Positions 8,802 through 16,973 of a stretch of DNA of 64,000 nucleotides are shown piece by piece. This DNA is from Acidimicrobiaceae bacterium (GTDB lineage Bacteria; Actinomycetota; Acidimicrobiia; Acidimicrobiales; RAAP-2). Numbering within the stretch: position 1 is the stretch's first letter; each line of letters begins with the position of its first letter. The position numbers and the translations under genes were made by a program. The notes beneath the pieces were generated by a model. That model did no database searches, was not told the DNA's origin, and saw nothing but the letters and a program-made list of their open reading frames with translations. The stretch is from the NCBI GenBank assembly GCA_003133665.1, contig PKYK01000010.1, forward strand, positions 1 through 64,000, in the 5' to 3' direction.

Positions 8802-9260
8802 ATGTTGATATCAGAGTTCATCGAAAGTGTCGAGGCGGATCTGACGGTCCTCGGGGAGCTGGGTGGTCCCGAGGCATCCGCGTTGGCCAGCCGTCTCTCC
8901 GTCGCGATCGAGCCCGCACTGCGCAACCGCTTCCTCGAGGCGCTCAATGACCTGGTTCAGGAGTTCAACCTCAGCGAGGAGCGGCCGCTCACCCTCACCC
9001 TCGAGGGGAACCACGTGCGACTCATCCAGTACGCCTACGAAGATGCCTCGCGACAGTTGCCGACCACCGGCGACCTCACTGCGCGAATCGCATTGCGGGT
9101 CTCGGAGGAATTGAAGCGAGACATCGACCGGTCCGCACGTGACGAGGGCATCTCGGTGAACTCGTTGATCGTCCGGGCCCTCGATCGGTCGTTGAGGTCG
9201 AGCGAACAGTCGGCTCCTTCATTCGGGGTGAAGCGACTGAAGGGGATCGGACGCGGCTGA
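8802..9260 (+). CDS. Ribbon-helix-helix (HicB-like/CopG-like) DNA-binding protein
   Basis: A 152-residue protein. The C-terminal part (about 95-133) contains ARIALRVSEELKRDIDRSA followed by EGISVNSLIVRAL. This is a clear ribbon-helix-helix fold: a beta-strand with alternating polar residues and two helices. The N-terminal 90 residues are helical and unassigned. Such proteins are usually annotated as HicB-family antitoxins, but no HicA toxin (small dsRBD-like) is adjacent. Instead the gene pairs with a DUF4097 gene 57 bp downstream. No Shine-Dalgarno is visible and a -10-like box lies 6 nt upstream, so translation is probably leaderless. Likely an autoregulated transcription factor. Confidence 0.75.
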   Translation: MLISEFIESVEADLTVLGELGGPEASALASRLSVAIEPALRNRFLEALNDLVQEFNLSEERPLTLTLEGNHVRLIQYAYEDASRQLPTTGDLTARIALRVSEELKRDIDRSARDEGISVNSLIVRALDRSLRSSEQSAPSFGVKRLKGIGRG

Positions 9261-9317
9261 GGCCTCGGTGCACGAAGTGAATCGGAACGTGAACAGCGAA
9301 GAGAATGGAGCAACGAG

Positions 9318-10175
9318 ATGGCGAGCAGGAACAAATGGCAGCGTGGGTTCACCGGAACAGCCAATGGGGGGAGCGCTCTCGCCGACGAACGAGTCGAGAC
9401 CTTTGCGGTCGCCGGACCCATCGAGGCCCGCATCGTGACGCGATGCGGCGACATCTCGATCCACTCCGCAGAGGTCGACCAGATCCAGGTTCGGCTCACC
9501 TCGTCTGGCGCGGGCGACGACTCTCTCCTGGCCGAGGCGACGGTGGAGTTTGATCCCGATACCAAGGCCCTCGACATCCGTGCGGGCAAGCCGCGGCACA
9601 AGAACCACCGGACCGGGCCGACGTCATCGACGGCGTGGGGATCATGGTTCCAAATCGGCCGGTCCGATGTTGACGTCGAACTGCTCATACCCGCTGGTTC
9701 CTCGGCGACGATCGAAACGGTTTCGGGTTCATCTGACCTGCGAGGCACGTTCGCGTCGGTTACGCATAAAGCCGCGTCGGGGAACCTCATCACCAGTGGA
9801 GAGATTGCGTCACTTGCCAGCGCCACGGCATCGGGCGATCTCTTCCTCGACTCGATCACCCGACAGCTCAGCGTGACGAGCGCCTCGGGTGACGTTCGGT
9901 GCGCCTCGACCGCCTCCTCGAACCAGTTCAAGACTGCTTCTGGCGACGTTGACTTGACCGCGTTCCACACCGGCAAACTGGACGTGCGCTCTGCGTCCGG
10001 CGACGTACGGTTGAAGGTCGCTCCGGGCCTCGTCGTCGACGTCGACGCCAGGAGCGTCGCCGGCTCGCTCGAATCAGAGATGCCGTTGGACTCGGCGGGG
10101 AGTGGCCTGGGCGGCGAGTTGCTCGCTGTCACGATCGCCACTGTCTCAGGTGACGTGCGCATTCTTCGGGTGTGA
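9318..10175 (+). CDS. DUF4097 family beta-strand repeat protein
   Basis: A 285-residue protein of the DUF4097 (putative adhesin, beta-helix-like) family. The region from about 120 to 285 has repeated units built around SGD: ATASGDLFLDSI, SASGDVRCAS, TASGDVDLTAF, SASGDVRLKVA and VSGDVRILRV, spaced about 15-25 residues apart. There is no signal peptide or TM segment, so despite the adhesin label it appears cytoplasmic or unconventional. A ribosome site (GGAG then 9 nt) precedes ATG 9318. It lies 57 bp after the RHH gene and is probably co-transcribed, suggesting the RHH protein controls it. Biological role unknown. Confidence 0.85.
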   Translation: MASRNKWQRGFTGTANGGSALADERVETFAVAGPIEARIVTRCGDISIHSAEVDQIQVRLTSSGAGDDSLLAEATVEFDPDTKALDIRAGKPRHKNHRTGPTSSTAWGSWFQIGRSDVDVELLIPAGSSATIETVSGSSDLRGTFASVTHKAASGNLITSGEIASLASATASGDLFLDSITRQLSVTSASGDVRCASTASSNQFKTASGDVDLTAFHTGKLDVRSASGDVRLKVAPGLVVDVDARSVAGSLESEMPLDSAGSGLGGELLAVTIATVSGDVRILRV

Positions 10176-10385
10176 GCCCGAGATCCTCACCCTGCCCAAG
10201 GAGGGGAGGCCGCTTCTGGGATGGATTCTGCCCCGCTCGCGACTCCTGACGGTGATATCGCAACGCGACCTCGCGAGCCCTCGGGTTGGTCTCTTCACCC
10301 CGTCGTCGGCGGAGTGCTTGCCGCCCCTGCGCTTCGGGCAACACCGGTAGGCGACACTCGACCATGTCCGACCAAGCCAGCCCGA

Positions 10386-10397
10386 TAGTTTCGGTGC
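10386..10397 (+). promoter_or_regulatory. -10-like box for a leaderless GTG start
   Basis: TAGTTT (10386-10391) is followed by exactly 6 nt and the GTG start of the nitroreductase-like gene, with no Shine-Dalgarno sequence. This matches the leaderless arrangement seen at several other starts in the window. Confidence 0.4.
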
Positions 10398-10838
10398 GTG
10401 AGCTTCCAACAGACCATGACCGACGTCGCGTTCAAGGCGCTGAACAGGTTCCATCGGACGATTCTCCACGCCAGCGGTGGGCGGGTCGGACGGTCGGCCC
10501 TTGGCATGCCCGCCGTCGAGTTGCACACCGTCGGGCGTCGATCAGGTCTGGCCCGGTCGACGATGCTCACTGCACCGGTCGTCGACGGCGACCGGATCGT
10601 ACTCGTAGCGTCCAAGGGCGGCGACGACCGCGACCCGGACTGGTATCGCAACATCGTCGCCCATCCGGACGTCGAGTTGACCACGGCCGGTCATCGGAGA
10701 CCGATGCGAGCTCGCATCGCGACGCGCGAGGAGGCGGCCGAGTTGTGGCCTCGGGTCATGGCGGCCTACAAGCCGTACGGCAGTTACCGGCGCCGTGCCA
10801 AGCGCGACATCCCGCTGGTCATCTGCGAGCCGCGCTAG
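10398..10838 (+). CDS. Nitroreductase family deazaflavin (F420)-dependent oxidoreductase
   Basis: A 146-residue protein of the DDN/FGD-type split-barrel family that binds the deazaflavin cofactor F420. The core LHTVGRRSGLARSTML, LVASKGGDDRDPDWYRNI and HPDVELTTAG is diagnostic. The C-terminal tail YRRRAKRDIPLVICEP also fits. The length is typical. Start is GTG at 10398, 6 nt after a -10-like TAGTTT, so probably leaderless. It implies the organism makes F420. The natural substrate is unknown; relatives reduce quinones or nitro compounds. The gene seems monocistronic, 62 bp before the acyl-CoA dehydrogenase. Confidence 0.87.
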   Translation: MSFQQTMTDVAFKALNRFHRTILHASGGRVGRSALGMPAVELHTVGRRSGLARSTMLTAPVVDGDRIVLVASKGGDDRDPDWYRNIVAHPDVELTTAGHRRPMRARIATREEAAELWPRVMAAYKPYGSYRRRAKRDIPLVICEPR

Positions 10839-10900
10839 ATACGTCGCTGCCTCGGCAATAATCAGGAGAGCTGACTCGAACCACCGACAAGGAGACTCCC

Positions 10901-12169
10901 GTGGCCATCAACGTGACGCCGATACCCGGCCTGGACCCCGCCATCAACGACCTGCGCCGCCGCACGGCCCACTTGATCAATACCGAGGTGCTGCCCAACG
11001 AGGAGGAGATGTGGCGATCGCGCCGCGGCGCCGAGTTGACCGAGGACGAGCGCGAGACCAGCCGGCGTCGGAGCATCGAGTTGCGCGAGCAGATCAAGGC
11101 CAAGGTCTTCCAGGCGGGGCTCTGGGCTCCTCACCTGCCCAAGGAGTACGGAGGCGCTGGGCTCGACTTCCTGTCGCTCGCCTACATGTACGAGATCCTC
11201 GCGTACGCGGTCGGCGCGTCCTCGCTCTTTGGCATCGCGGCGCCCAACTCGGGCAACGCCAGCATCCTGGTGAAGTACGGCACCGAGGAGCAGAAGCGCA
11301 AGTGGCTCCTTCCCCTCATCGCCGGTGAGATGGAGTCGGGCTTCTCGATGACCGAACCCGACCACGCCGGATCCGATCCGCGCTCGATCGAGACCGAGGC
11401 GGTCCGCGACGGCGACCACTGGGTCATCAACGGGCACAAGTGGTTCACCTCCAACGGCATCGACGCCAACTTCTTCATCGTCATGTGTCGGGCCAACGAC
11501 GCGACCGGTGAGATGGGGACCCCCGGCCGGATGACCCAGATCATCGTGCCCACCGACACCGCCGGCGTCAACATCATCCGGGGAATCGGCGTCTTCGGAC
11601 ACGCCACCTCCGACCACTGCGAGATCCGGTACGAGAACGTGCGCGTCCCGATCGAGAACACGCTCGGTCTCGTCGGTCAGGGCCACCAGGCCGCGCAGGA
11701 CCGGCTCGGCGCCGGCCGGGTCTACCACTGCATGAACTCGATCGGCCAGATGTGGCGCGCGTTCGACCTGATGGTCGAGCGCAGCCTCGTGCGCGAGGTC
11801 CACGGCGGCCTGCTGAAGGACAAGCAGTTCATCCAGGGATTCATCGCCGAGAGCTACATGGACCTGCAGTCCGCCCGACTGATGACCATCAACGCCGCCG
11901 AGAAGGTGGCCAACGACGATCCCGATGCCCGCACCGCCATCTCGGCCATCAAGGTCTTCGTGCCCGCCGCGTTCCACCGCGTCGTCGACCGGGCGATCCA
12001 GGTGTGGGGCGGGGCGGGCGTGAGCAACGACCTCCCGCTCGCCCAGATGTACCTCACCGCGCGGGTGCTGCGCTTGGCGGACGGACCCGACGAGGTGCAC
12101 AAGATCCTCATGGCCAAGAACATCATCCACCGTTACGAGGAGGGCACCGGCTGGAACTTCGGGACGTGA
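10901..12169 (+). CDS. Acyl-CoA dehydrogenase family protein
   Basis: A 422-residue FAD-dependent acyl-CoA dehydrogenase. The N-terminal helical domain leads to FSMTEPDHAGSDPRSIET, the beta-domain FAD/substrate loop, and then GHKWFTSNGIDANFFIVM. The C-terminal helical domain has the FAD-contact region IQVWGGAGVSND and ends RLADGPDEVHKILMAK. The catalytic base cannot be placed with certainty by eye. GTG at 10901 is preceded by AAGGAG at a good distance. It would oxidise acyl-CoA thioesters; the substrate is undefined, though the length and ADGPDEVH motif resemble ACAD10/11-type medium- to long-chain enzymes. Confidence 0.88.
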   Translation: MAINVTPIPGLDPAINDLRRRTAHLINTEVLPNEEEMWRSRRGAELTEDERETSRRRSIELREQIKAKVFQAGLWAPHLPKEYGGAGLDFLSLAYMYEILAYAVGASSLFGIAAPNSGNASILVKYGTEEQKRKWLLPLIAGEMESGFSMTEPDHAGSDPRSIETEAVRDGDHWVINGHKWFTSNGIDANFFIVMCRANDATGEMGTPGRMTQIIVPTDTAGVNIIRGIGVFGHATSDHCEIRYENVRVPIENTLGLVGQGHQAAQDRLGAGRVYHCMNSIGQMWRAFDLMVERSLVREVHGGLLKDKQFIQGFIAESYMDLQSARLMTINAAEKVANDDPDARTAISAIKVFVPAAFHRVVDRAIQVWGGAGVSNDLPLAQMYLTARVLRLADGPDEVHKILMAKNIIHRYEEGTGWNFGT

Positions 12170-12280
12170 GTCGTTGAGCGCAGCGGCCGCATTCGATTGG
12201 TCCGAGAGTGCGGTGGCGTCACCTCGCCGGCAGCGCTGCGAGGGCACCTCGCGGTATCGGCCGATGTCCGGGTGAAGCGC

Positions 12281-12310
12281 TTGGCAGGGCCCCCTGGGGA
12301 GGGGTATAAC
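12281..12310 (+). promoter_or_regulatory. Candidate promoter of the DUF2157 gene
   Basis: TTGGCA (12281-12286), an 18-nt spacer and TATAAC (12305-12310), about 73 bp upstream of the ATG at 12383. It is one of the few housekeeping-like promoters visible by eye in the window. Confidence 0.5.
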
Positions 12311-12382
12311 GGTAGTGTCGCTTCGCACCGGGTGTGGTCTGGCCGCACGTTGGCGAGAAGCGACGACAGAGGGGGGGCCTGG

Positions 12383-13417
12383 ATGCCTTCGGAAGCCATT
12401 CGTTCGTCGCTCGACAACCTGCGCGATCAGGTGCAGCGTTGGGTGAGCGTCGGAATCGTCTCGAGCGAACAGGGCGAGCGCATCGTCCACTTCGAGCAGG
12501 AAATGGGCGAGAGCGCCGCCGCGGCCGGAGCCCCGGGGGCGCCACCGGTGCGTCGGCTCTCACCCGTCGCGGAGTTGGTGTCCTACCTCGGCATCGTGCT
12601 GGTACTGGCCAGTGGCGGGCTGTTCGTCGCCCGACTCTGGAACAGCCTCGGGCTCGGCGGACGAGTTGTCGTCGGGGCCGTGATCGCCCTGCTCGGATTC
12701 TTCGGTGGTTACGCCGTTTCGCGCCTGGGCGACGAGGGGACCACCCGCCTCGGTTGGTTTCTCTGGCTCTGCGGCACCGGGGGCGTGGCGATGTCGACGG
12801 CGACGGCGGTGGACCGGATCGGCTCGCACAATCCGGGCTGGACGTTGCTGGTGACCGGTCTCGTTGTCCTGGCGCTGAGCGTGGGACTGTGGCGAAACCT
12901 CGAACGGCCTCTGCAGTTCCTCAGTTCTGTCGTTGGCCTGGGCCTCACGGTGGGTGGTCTCGTGAATCTCGTGAATTGGCAACCGAGCGTGACCACGGCG
13001 AACGCGCTCCTGTGGCTCGTTGCCGTCGCCCTGGGACTTCTCGCGATCAACATCATTCATCCATCGCTGGTCGCGACGGTGCTCGCCCAGGGCGGCCTCT
13101 TCATCACGGCACTCGCGGTGACGACCTCGAGTAGGGCGCTCGGGATGGCGCTGGGTCTGGTTGGTGCCGCCGCCGGCGTGGGCCTCGGTCTGTCGAAGCG
13201 GCGTCCGCCCGTCGTCGCCGTGGGCGTGCTGAGTTTCTTCGTCTTCGTCGTGCGGCTTCTCTCGTTCTACCTTCGCGGACCCGGCACGATGCTGGTGGCC
13301 TTCGTCCTAGGGGTCGCGCTGGTCGGTGTGGTCATCTGGCGAGCGACGCAGTCGCGGGGCGTCAAGGGTGGGGGCACGACAAGCGAGGCTCGAGAGCGCA
13401 CGAAGACACCTCACTGA
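12383..13417 (+). CDS. DUF2157-like multi-spanning membrane protein
   Basis: A 344-residue protein with a soluble N-terminus of about 75 residues (RDQVQRWVSVGIVSSEQGERI, the pattern seen in DUF2157 proteins) followed by about nine to ten hydrophobic segments of 18-20 residues. The C-terminal tail is short and basic. ATG at 12383 follows a purine-rich GGGGGGG tract and is preferred to an in-frame start at 12197, because the earlier frame overlaps the promoter and has no family similarity. No catalytic motif is seen and the function of the family is unknown. Stands alone between a dehydrogenase and a convergent secreted protein gene. Confidence 0.75.
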   Translation: MPSEAIRSSLDNLRDQVQRWVSVGIVSSEQGERIVHFEQEMGESAAAAGAPGAPPVRRLSPVAELVSYLGIVLVLASGGLFVARLWNSLGLGGRVVVGAVIALLGFFGGYAVSRLGDEGTTRLGWFLWLCGTGGVAMSTATAVDRIGSHNPGWTLLVTGLVVLALSVGLWRNLERPLQFLSSVVGLGLTVGGLVNLVNWQPSVTTANALLWLVAVALGLLAINIIHPSLVATVLAQGGLFITALAVTTSSRALGMALGLVGAAAGVGLGLSKRRPPVVAVGVLSFFVFVVRLLSFYLRGPGTMLVAFVLGVALVGVVIWRATQSRGVKGGGTTSEARERTKTPH

Positions 13418-13485
13418 ACCGTCGTCGACACGGCGCGGGTTTGGTGACGGTCGCACGATGCGGATGGGACAACGTGCGTTTCCGC

Positions 13486-14025
13486 CTAGTAGCCGGTGAC
13501 GCCCGCGACGAGGAGTCTGGTCGTGGTGCTCGAGCGCTTGGTGCACACCGTGATCGGCAGGTGCAGGTACCTCGAGTGCACGAACGAGCCCAGCGTGACG
13601 ATGACCCCGCTGGCCGAACGCGCAACGCAGGTCGACGGTGGGTAGTTGCCCGTGTCCACGACACCGAAGGCGACGCTGACCGAACGGCCCTTCGCGAGCA
13701 CGTGGCGCACGGGCATCTGACCCATGGACATGTTGCGCGCGATGGGACCGACCGCATGGTGCGCGGCCCCGGCGACCGGGTGGATCGCCGGCACGCCCCA
13801 GATGGCGCACTTCGAACCGGTGTCGGTGAAGACGATGGGGATGTAGGTCGTGCCGGCCGTGCCCTGAGCTTGGCCGTGCGAGACCTTGATCTGCGCGGGG
13901 ACGCACGACTTCACCGTCGTCGCGGACGCCGCCGCCAGGGCTCCAGCGAAGGGGATCGCCCCGCCCGTCGCCAGACTTCCGGCGATGAACCCGGCGGCGA
14001 CTACTACTGACTTCACTGACCTCAT
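13486..14025 (-). CDS. DUF4232-like secreted protein
   Basis: A 179-residue exported protein. The signal peptide runs from MRSVKSVVVAAGFIAGS to about residue 35. The mature part fits DUF4232: conserved Cys in VKSCVPAQI, GSKCAIWGVPAI, a central VAFGVVDTGNYPPSTC and a late Cys in LPITVCTKR, implying two disulfides in a beta-sandwich. DUF4232 proteins are common exported or lipoprotein components of actinobacterial envelopes; this one lacks a lipobox. AAGGTGGG lies upstream of the ATG. The gene is followed by 68 bp before the convergent DUF2157 gene. Function unknown. Confidence 0.75.
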   Translation of the reverse strand: MRSVKSVVVAAGFIAGSLATGGAIPFAGALAAASATTVKSCVPAQIKVSHGQAQGTAGTTYIPIVFTDTGSKCAIWGVPAIHPVAGAAHHAVGPIARNMSMGQMPVRHVLAKGRSVSVAFGVVDTGNYPPSTCVARSASGVIVTLGSFVHSRYLHLPITVCTKRSSTTTRLLVAGVTGY

Positions 14026-14166
14026 GACGACCCACCTTCCGCTGTTTACCGATTATGTCCGCTCGAGGCCGGGATTTACCGGTGCACCCGAATCGTTGGA
14101 ACGAATGATCGCCGGACCGGGTGGTCGAGACCTCGATCACCGTCGTGGCGACATCCGTGGCGATGG

Positions 14167-15840
14167 TCAGCGAGGACCGAAGGGCCACCGCTGCGGTGAC
14201 GACGTGCTGAGCGCGTCGGGCGAGGTGTAGGCCTCGACGAGCCAGTACTCGCCACGCTGGGGCGCCCAGGTCCACGCGTCGGGTCGGATGGTGATGGTGG
14301 CGGAGCCACCGGGCGCCAGGGGCAGCACGCCGCTCACGAGCGATTGGTGCCAGAAGCCCGAGGGGTGTCCACCGTCGAGGGAGTACATGAAGTTCGGCGT
14401 CACGTATCGGCCCGACCTGTTGTGCACCGTCACCGTGACGGCGGCGACGGCCTGATGGGCGTCGGCGGTCGTGAGCGAATCCACGGTCACGACCAGTGGG
14501 GCGGAGCGAAGGGCGAGCGTCGCGAGGAGCACGGCGCCGGCCATCGGCGTTGCGATGAGCGATCGACGAGCCCACGTCGGCATCGTCAACGCCGCATCAG
14601 GTGAGCCGGGCCGCACGCTCACGGCCGCGACCACCGCGACGGGGAAGAAGTCGAGGAGGTAACTCGTGAGGCTTCGCCCCGGCACGAAGAGCACGATCGG
14701 CAACGCGAACAGCCACGTTCGCTTGAGCGACGGATACTTGAGCAGCATCGCGGCGAACAGACTCAACATCACCAGACCGCCGGCCAGCGAGAGGAGGCGA
14801 AGATCCGCTCCTCCGCTCAGCCCGTGCAGCGCCAGGGTCACGAGTCCCTGGCCGTCGGGGACGAGCGGCGTGAGAAGCGGGAGCATCGTTCCGTGCCACC
14901 AGGCACCCGGATCCCACACGATGAATGCTGAGTTGATCACGAGGAACGCGCCGGCCGTCATCGACGCGTAGCGCATGGTCGTTCGAAGGACACCGGTTCG
15001 CGCGGCCCTCGCTTCGAGCGCGACGCCCAGGAGCAGGAACGGCACGCAGAACCAGGGGCTCTGCTTTATCGAGCACGCCACCCCGAGGGCCACCGGACTC
15101 AACCATCGCGCCATTGAGGGTCGGGTTGCCGTCGCGAACCGGTCCCACTGCCACACGGCGACGACCAGGAAGGGGATGAAGAGGGCGTCGGTGCCGCCGT
15201 TGGCGAAGGGCCCCACGTAGGCGTCGGCCAGCAGCAGCACCGGGGCGAGCCACCGGATCGACCGGGGCAGGATCGCAAAGAGCAGGGCGCCCGTGACGAG
15301 CCACGCCGCCAGATCCAGCCAGTCGGTGGGCAGGTGGTGGAGGCCGAGGGCCATCAGCGGCGCCTGGAGGAGAAACGAACCCGCGGGGTACGAGACCTGG
15401 GTCACGTGAGCGCCGTTCGCCGTGTACGTCCAGTAGTCCGCCGGCGTTGGCAGGAATTGCGCCGCGCTCGCCATGGACGACGTGTAGGGATCGTGGCCGC
15501 GCAAGAGCAACTGGGTGGCGACGTGGTTGAAGGCCGCCGAATCGGTGCTGTAGAACGAACGCGCGCCGATGGCGGGACCCTGGGTCGCCAGGACCGTGCC
15601 CGTCGCCGCGGCGAAGGCGAATCGTTGGAGGGCTTTCGAGGCGGGATCGCCGACGGACCAGAGCACGACGGCGCCCACGAGGCCCGTCAGCACGACGAGC
15701 GGCGAGACAATCGCCATGCCCGGCCACGCCGTCCACTGTCCCCAGACGTCCACCCCGGTCGTCAGGATCGCCAACCACGCGAGGCTCCACGCCGCCCGCT
15801 CGATCAGCGAGGGCTGCTCGGTCGACGTTGCGTCGATCAC
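14167..15840 (-). CDS. GT-C type polytopic glycosyltransferase (GT87/DUF2029-like)
   Basis: A 557-residue membrane protein with about 11 hydrophobic helices and a C-terminal extracytoplasmic domain of about 100 residues ending in a beta-rich segment (VTVTVHNRSGRYV). Early acidic motif YSTDSAAFNHVA plus HDPYTSS and VSYPAGSFLL follow the GT-C pattern of polyprenyl-phosphate-sugar dependent transferases. The true start is GTG at 15840, which overlaps the stop of the upstream gene. The frame is open to 16323, but those extra 161 residues are an out-of-frame shadow of the neighbour. It is the last gene of an operon with two other GT-C enzymes, so probably envelope glycan or lipoglycan assembly. 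Confidence 0.78.
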   Translation of the reverse strand: MIDATSTEQPSLIERAAWSLAWLAILTTGVDVWGQWTAWPGMAIVSPLVVLTGLVGAVVLWSVGDPASKALQRFAFAAATGTVLATQGPAIGARSFYSTDSAAFNHVATQLLLRGHDPYTSSMASAAQFLPTPADYWTYTANGAHVTQVSYPAGSFLLQAPLMALGLHHLPTDWLDLAAWLVTGALLFAILPRSIRWLAPVLLLADAYVGPFANGGTDALFIPFLVVAVWQWDRFATATRPSMARWLSPVALGVACSIKQSPWFCVPFLLLGVALEARAARTGVLRTTMRYASMTAGAFLVINSAFIVWDPGAWWHGTMLPLLTPLVPDGQGLVTLALHGLSGGADLRLLSLAGGLVMLSLFAAMLLKYPSLKRTWLFALPIVLFVPGRSLTSYLLDFFPVAVVAAVSVRPGSPDAALTMPTWARRSLIATPMAGAVLLATLALRSAPLVVTVDSLTTADAHQAVAAVTVTVHNRSGRYVTPNFMYSLDGGHPSGFWHQSLVSGVLPLAPGGSATITIRPDAWTWAPQRGEYWLVEAYTSPDALSTSSPQRWPFGPR

Positions 15841-16973
15841 GGGAACACCGCGAAGGAGTTGAGCGTCTCGACCGTCATGAGAACGAGGAACACTGCCGAC
15901 GCGGCAACGACGGCGCGATAACGCCACCCGCTCCATCGGGTGGCCGCGGCGATGGTGAGCGGGAAGGCCAGCATCACGAAACGCGGTCGCAACCCGACCG
16001 GGTACGAAATGGCGAAGAGCACCACCGCCGTCGTGGCGTACGTCAGCACGGGAACGGGTTGGCGTTCTCGAAACGCCACGACGAGCATGACGATGGTGAT
16101 CACGGTGCCGGCGAACAGGATCTGGCCGGTCATGGTCGGGGACAGGGGATTGGCGATGAACTTGGCGAGGATGCGAAACGGATAGAGCAACGACGGGTAG
16201 CTGTTCCAACCGCCCCGCTCGGTCAGACGCCACGCCATCGCGTTGCCGGTGTGGATCCACAGGTACGCCATCCACGCGATGAATCCGAGGGGCGCGAGCA
16301 GCGGCGCCCACAGTGATCGCCACTCTCGATCACGACCGATGGCGAGGACCGACGTCACGACGCAGCTCACGACGAAGGCGACGCCCACCGGCGACGCGGC
16401 GGTCGCGAGTGCGCCGAGCAGACCGGCCAGCAACCACCGACGGCGTAGCAGCGCCCAGAGGCCCAGGGCGACGAAGGTGAGCAGGAAGCCCTCGGCGTAG
16501 ATCAGGTTGAAGACGAAGCTGCCGGGGCTGAGGGCGATGAGCAGCGCCGCCCGTTCGGCCTTCACCTCGCCGGCGAACTCTCTGGCGAGCGTGGCGATCG
16601 CCACGAGTGCGCTCAGTCCCGTGACGCCGCTCACGACCAGTCCCACCACCGCGGCGTTGAGCCCCGTCAGGACGGCGATCGTGCGCAGGACGATCGGAAG
16701 GAGCGGGAAGAAGGCGACGGGACTGGCGAGCACTTGACCGTGGGCCATCGGCAGGTGACTGGGCCAGCCGTGGTGCACGGCCCGAAGGAACCACGTGCCG
16801 TCCCAGATGGACAGGTTGTCGATCAGCCCGTGATGGGTGAAGAGGTCGACGACGGCGACGCCGAGCAGGGTGGCGAGGTGGACCAAGAGGTAGACCAAGA
16901 TGGCCCGGCCGTAGGGCAGACGGCGCCACCGCCGACGGTCGTCGATCGTCTGGTCCAGGTGCTCAGTCGACAC
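15837..16973 (-). CDS. PIG-V-like mannosyltransferase family membrane protein
   Basis: A 378-residue polytopic protein of the PIG-V/GPI mannosyltransferase II-like family (COG5542 type). Diagnostic motifs are IWDGTWFLRAVHHGW after TM1 (the acidic catalytic loop of GT-C enzymes), FFPLLP, and SPGSFVFNLIYAEGF. About nine TM helices are visible. It is expected to use a polyprenyl-phospho-sugar and act on the outer face of the membrane. Its start overlaps the MptB-like gene by 11 nt and its stop overlaps the next glycosyltransferase by 4 nt. It is a clear paralogue of the gene at 18638, sharing the WD-x-x-W, FFPLLP and Y-x-EG motifs. Confidence 0.83.
   Translation of the reverse strand: MSTEHLDQTIDDRRRWRRLPYGRAILVYLLVHLATLLGVAVVDLFTHHGLIDNLSIWDGTWFLRAVHHGWPSHLPMAHGQVLASPVAFFPLLPIVLRTIAVLTGLNAAVVGLVVSGVTGLSALVAIATLAREFAGEVKAERAALLIALSPGSFVFNLIYAEGFLLTFVALGLWALLRRRWLLAGLLGALATAASPVGVAFVVSCVVTSVLAIGRDREWRSLWAPLLAPLGFIAWMAYLWIHTGNAMAWRLTERGGWNSYPSLLYPFRILAKFIANPLSPTMTGQILFAGTVITIVMLVVAFRERQPVPVLTYATTAVVLFAISYPVGLRPRFVMLAFPLTIAAATRWSGWRYRAVVAASAVFLVLMTVETLNSFAVFP

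Noticed and set aside
8802-10175. HicAB toxin-antitoxin system
   Set aside because: The RHH protein looks HicB-like, but no HicA-type toxin gene is adjacent; the partner is DUF4097.
10862-12490. 542-residue minus-strand open frame
   Set aside because: Antisense to the acyl-CoA dehydrogenase gene, which has full family motifs.
15841-16323. 161-residue N-terminal extension of the GT87-like gene
   Set aside because: The extension is an out-of-frame reading of the PIG-V-like gene; homology and hydrophobic pattern begin at GTG 15840, which overlaps the upstream stop.
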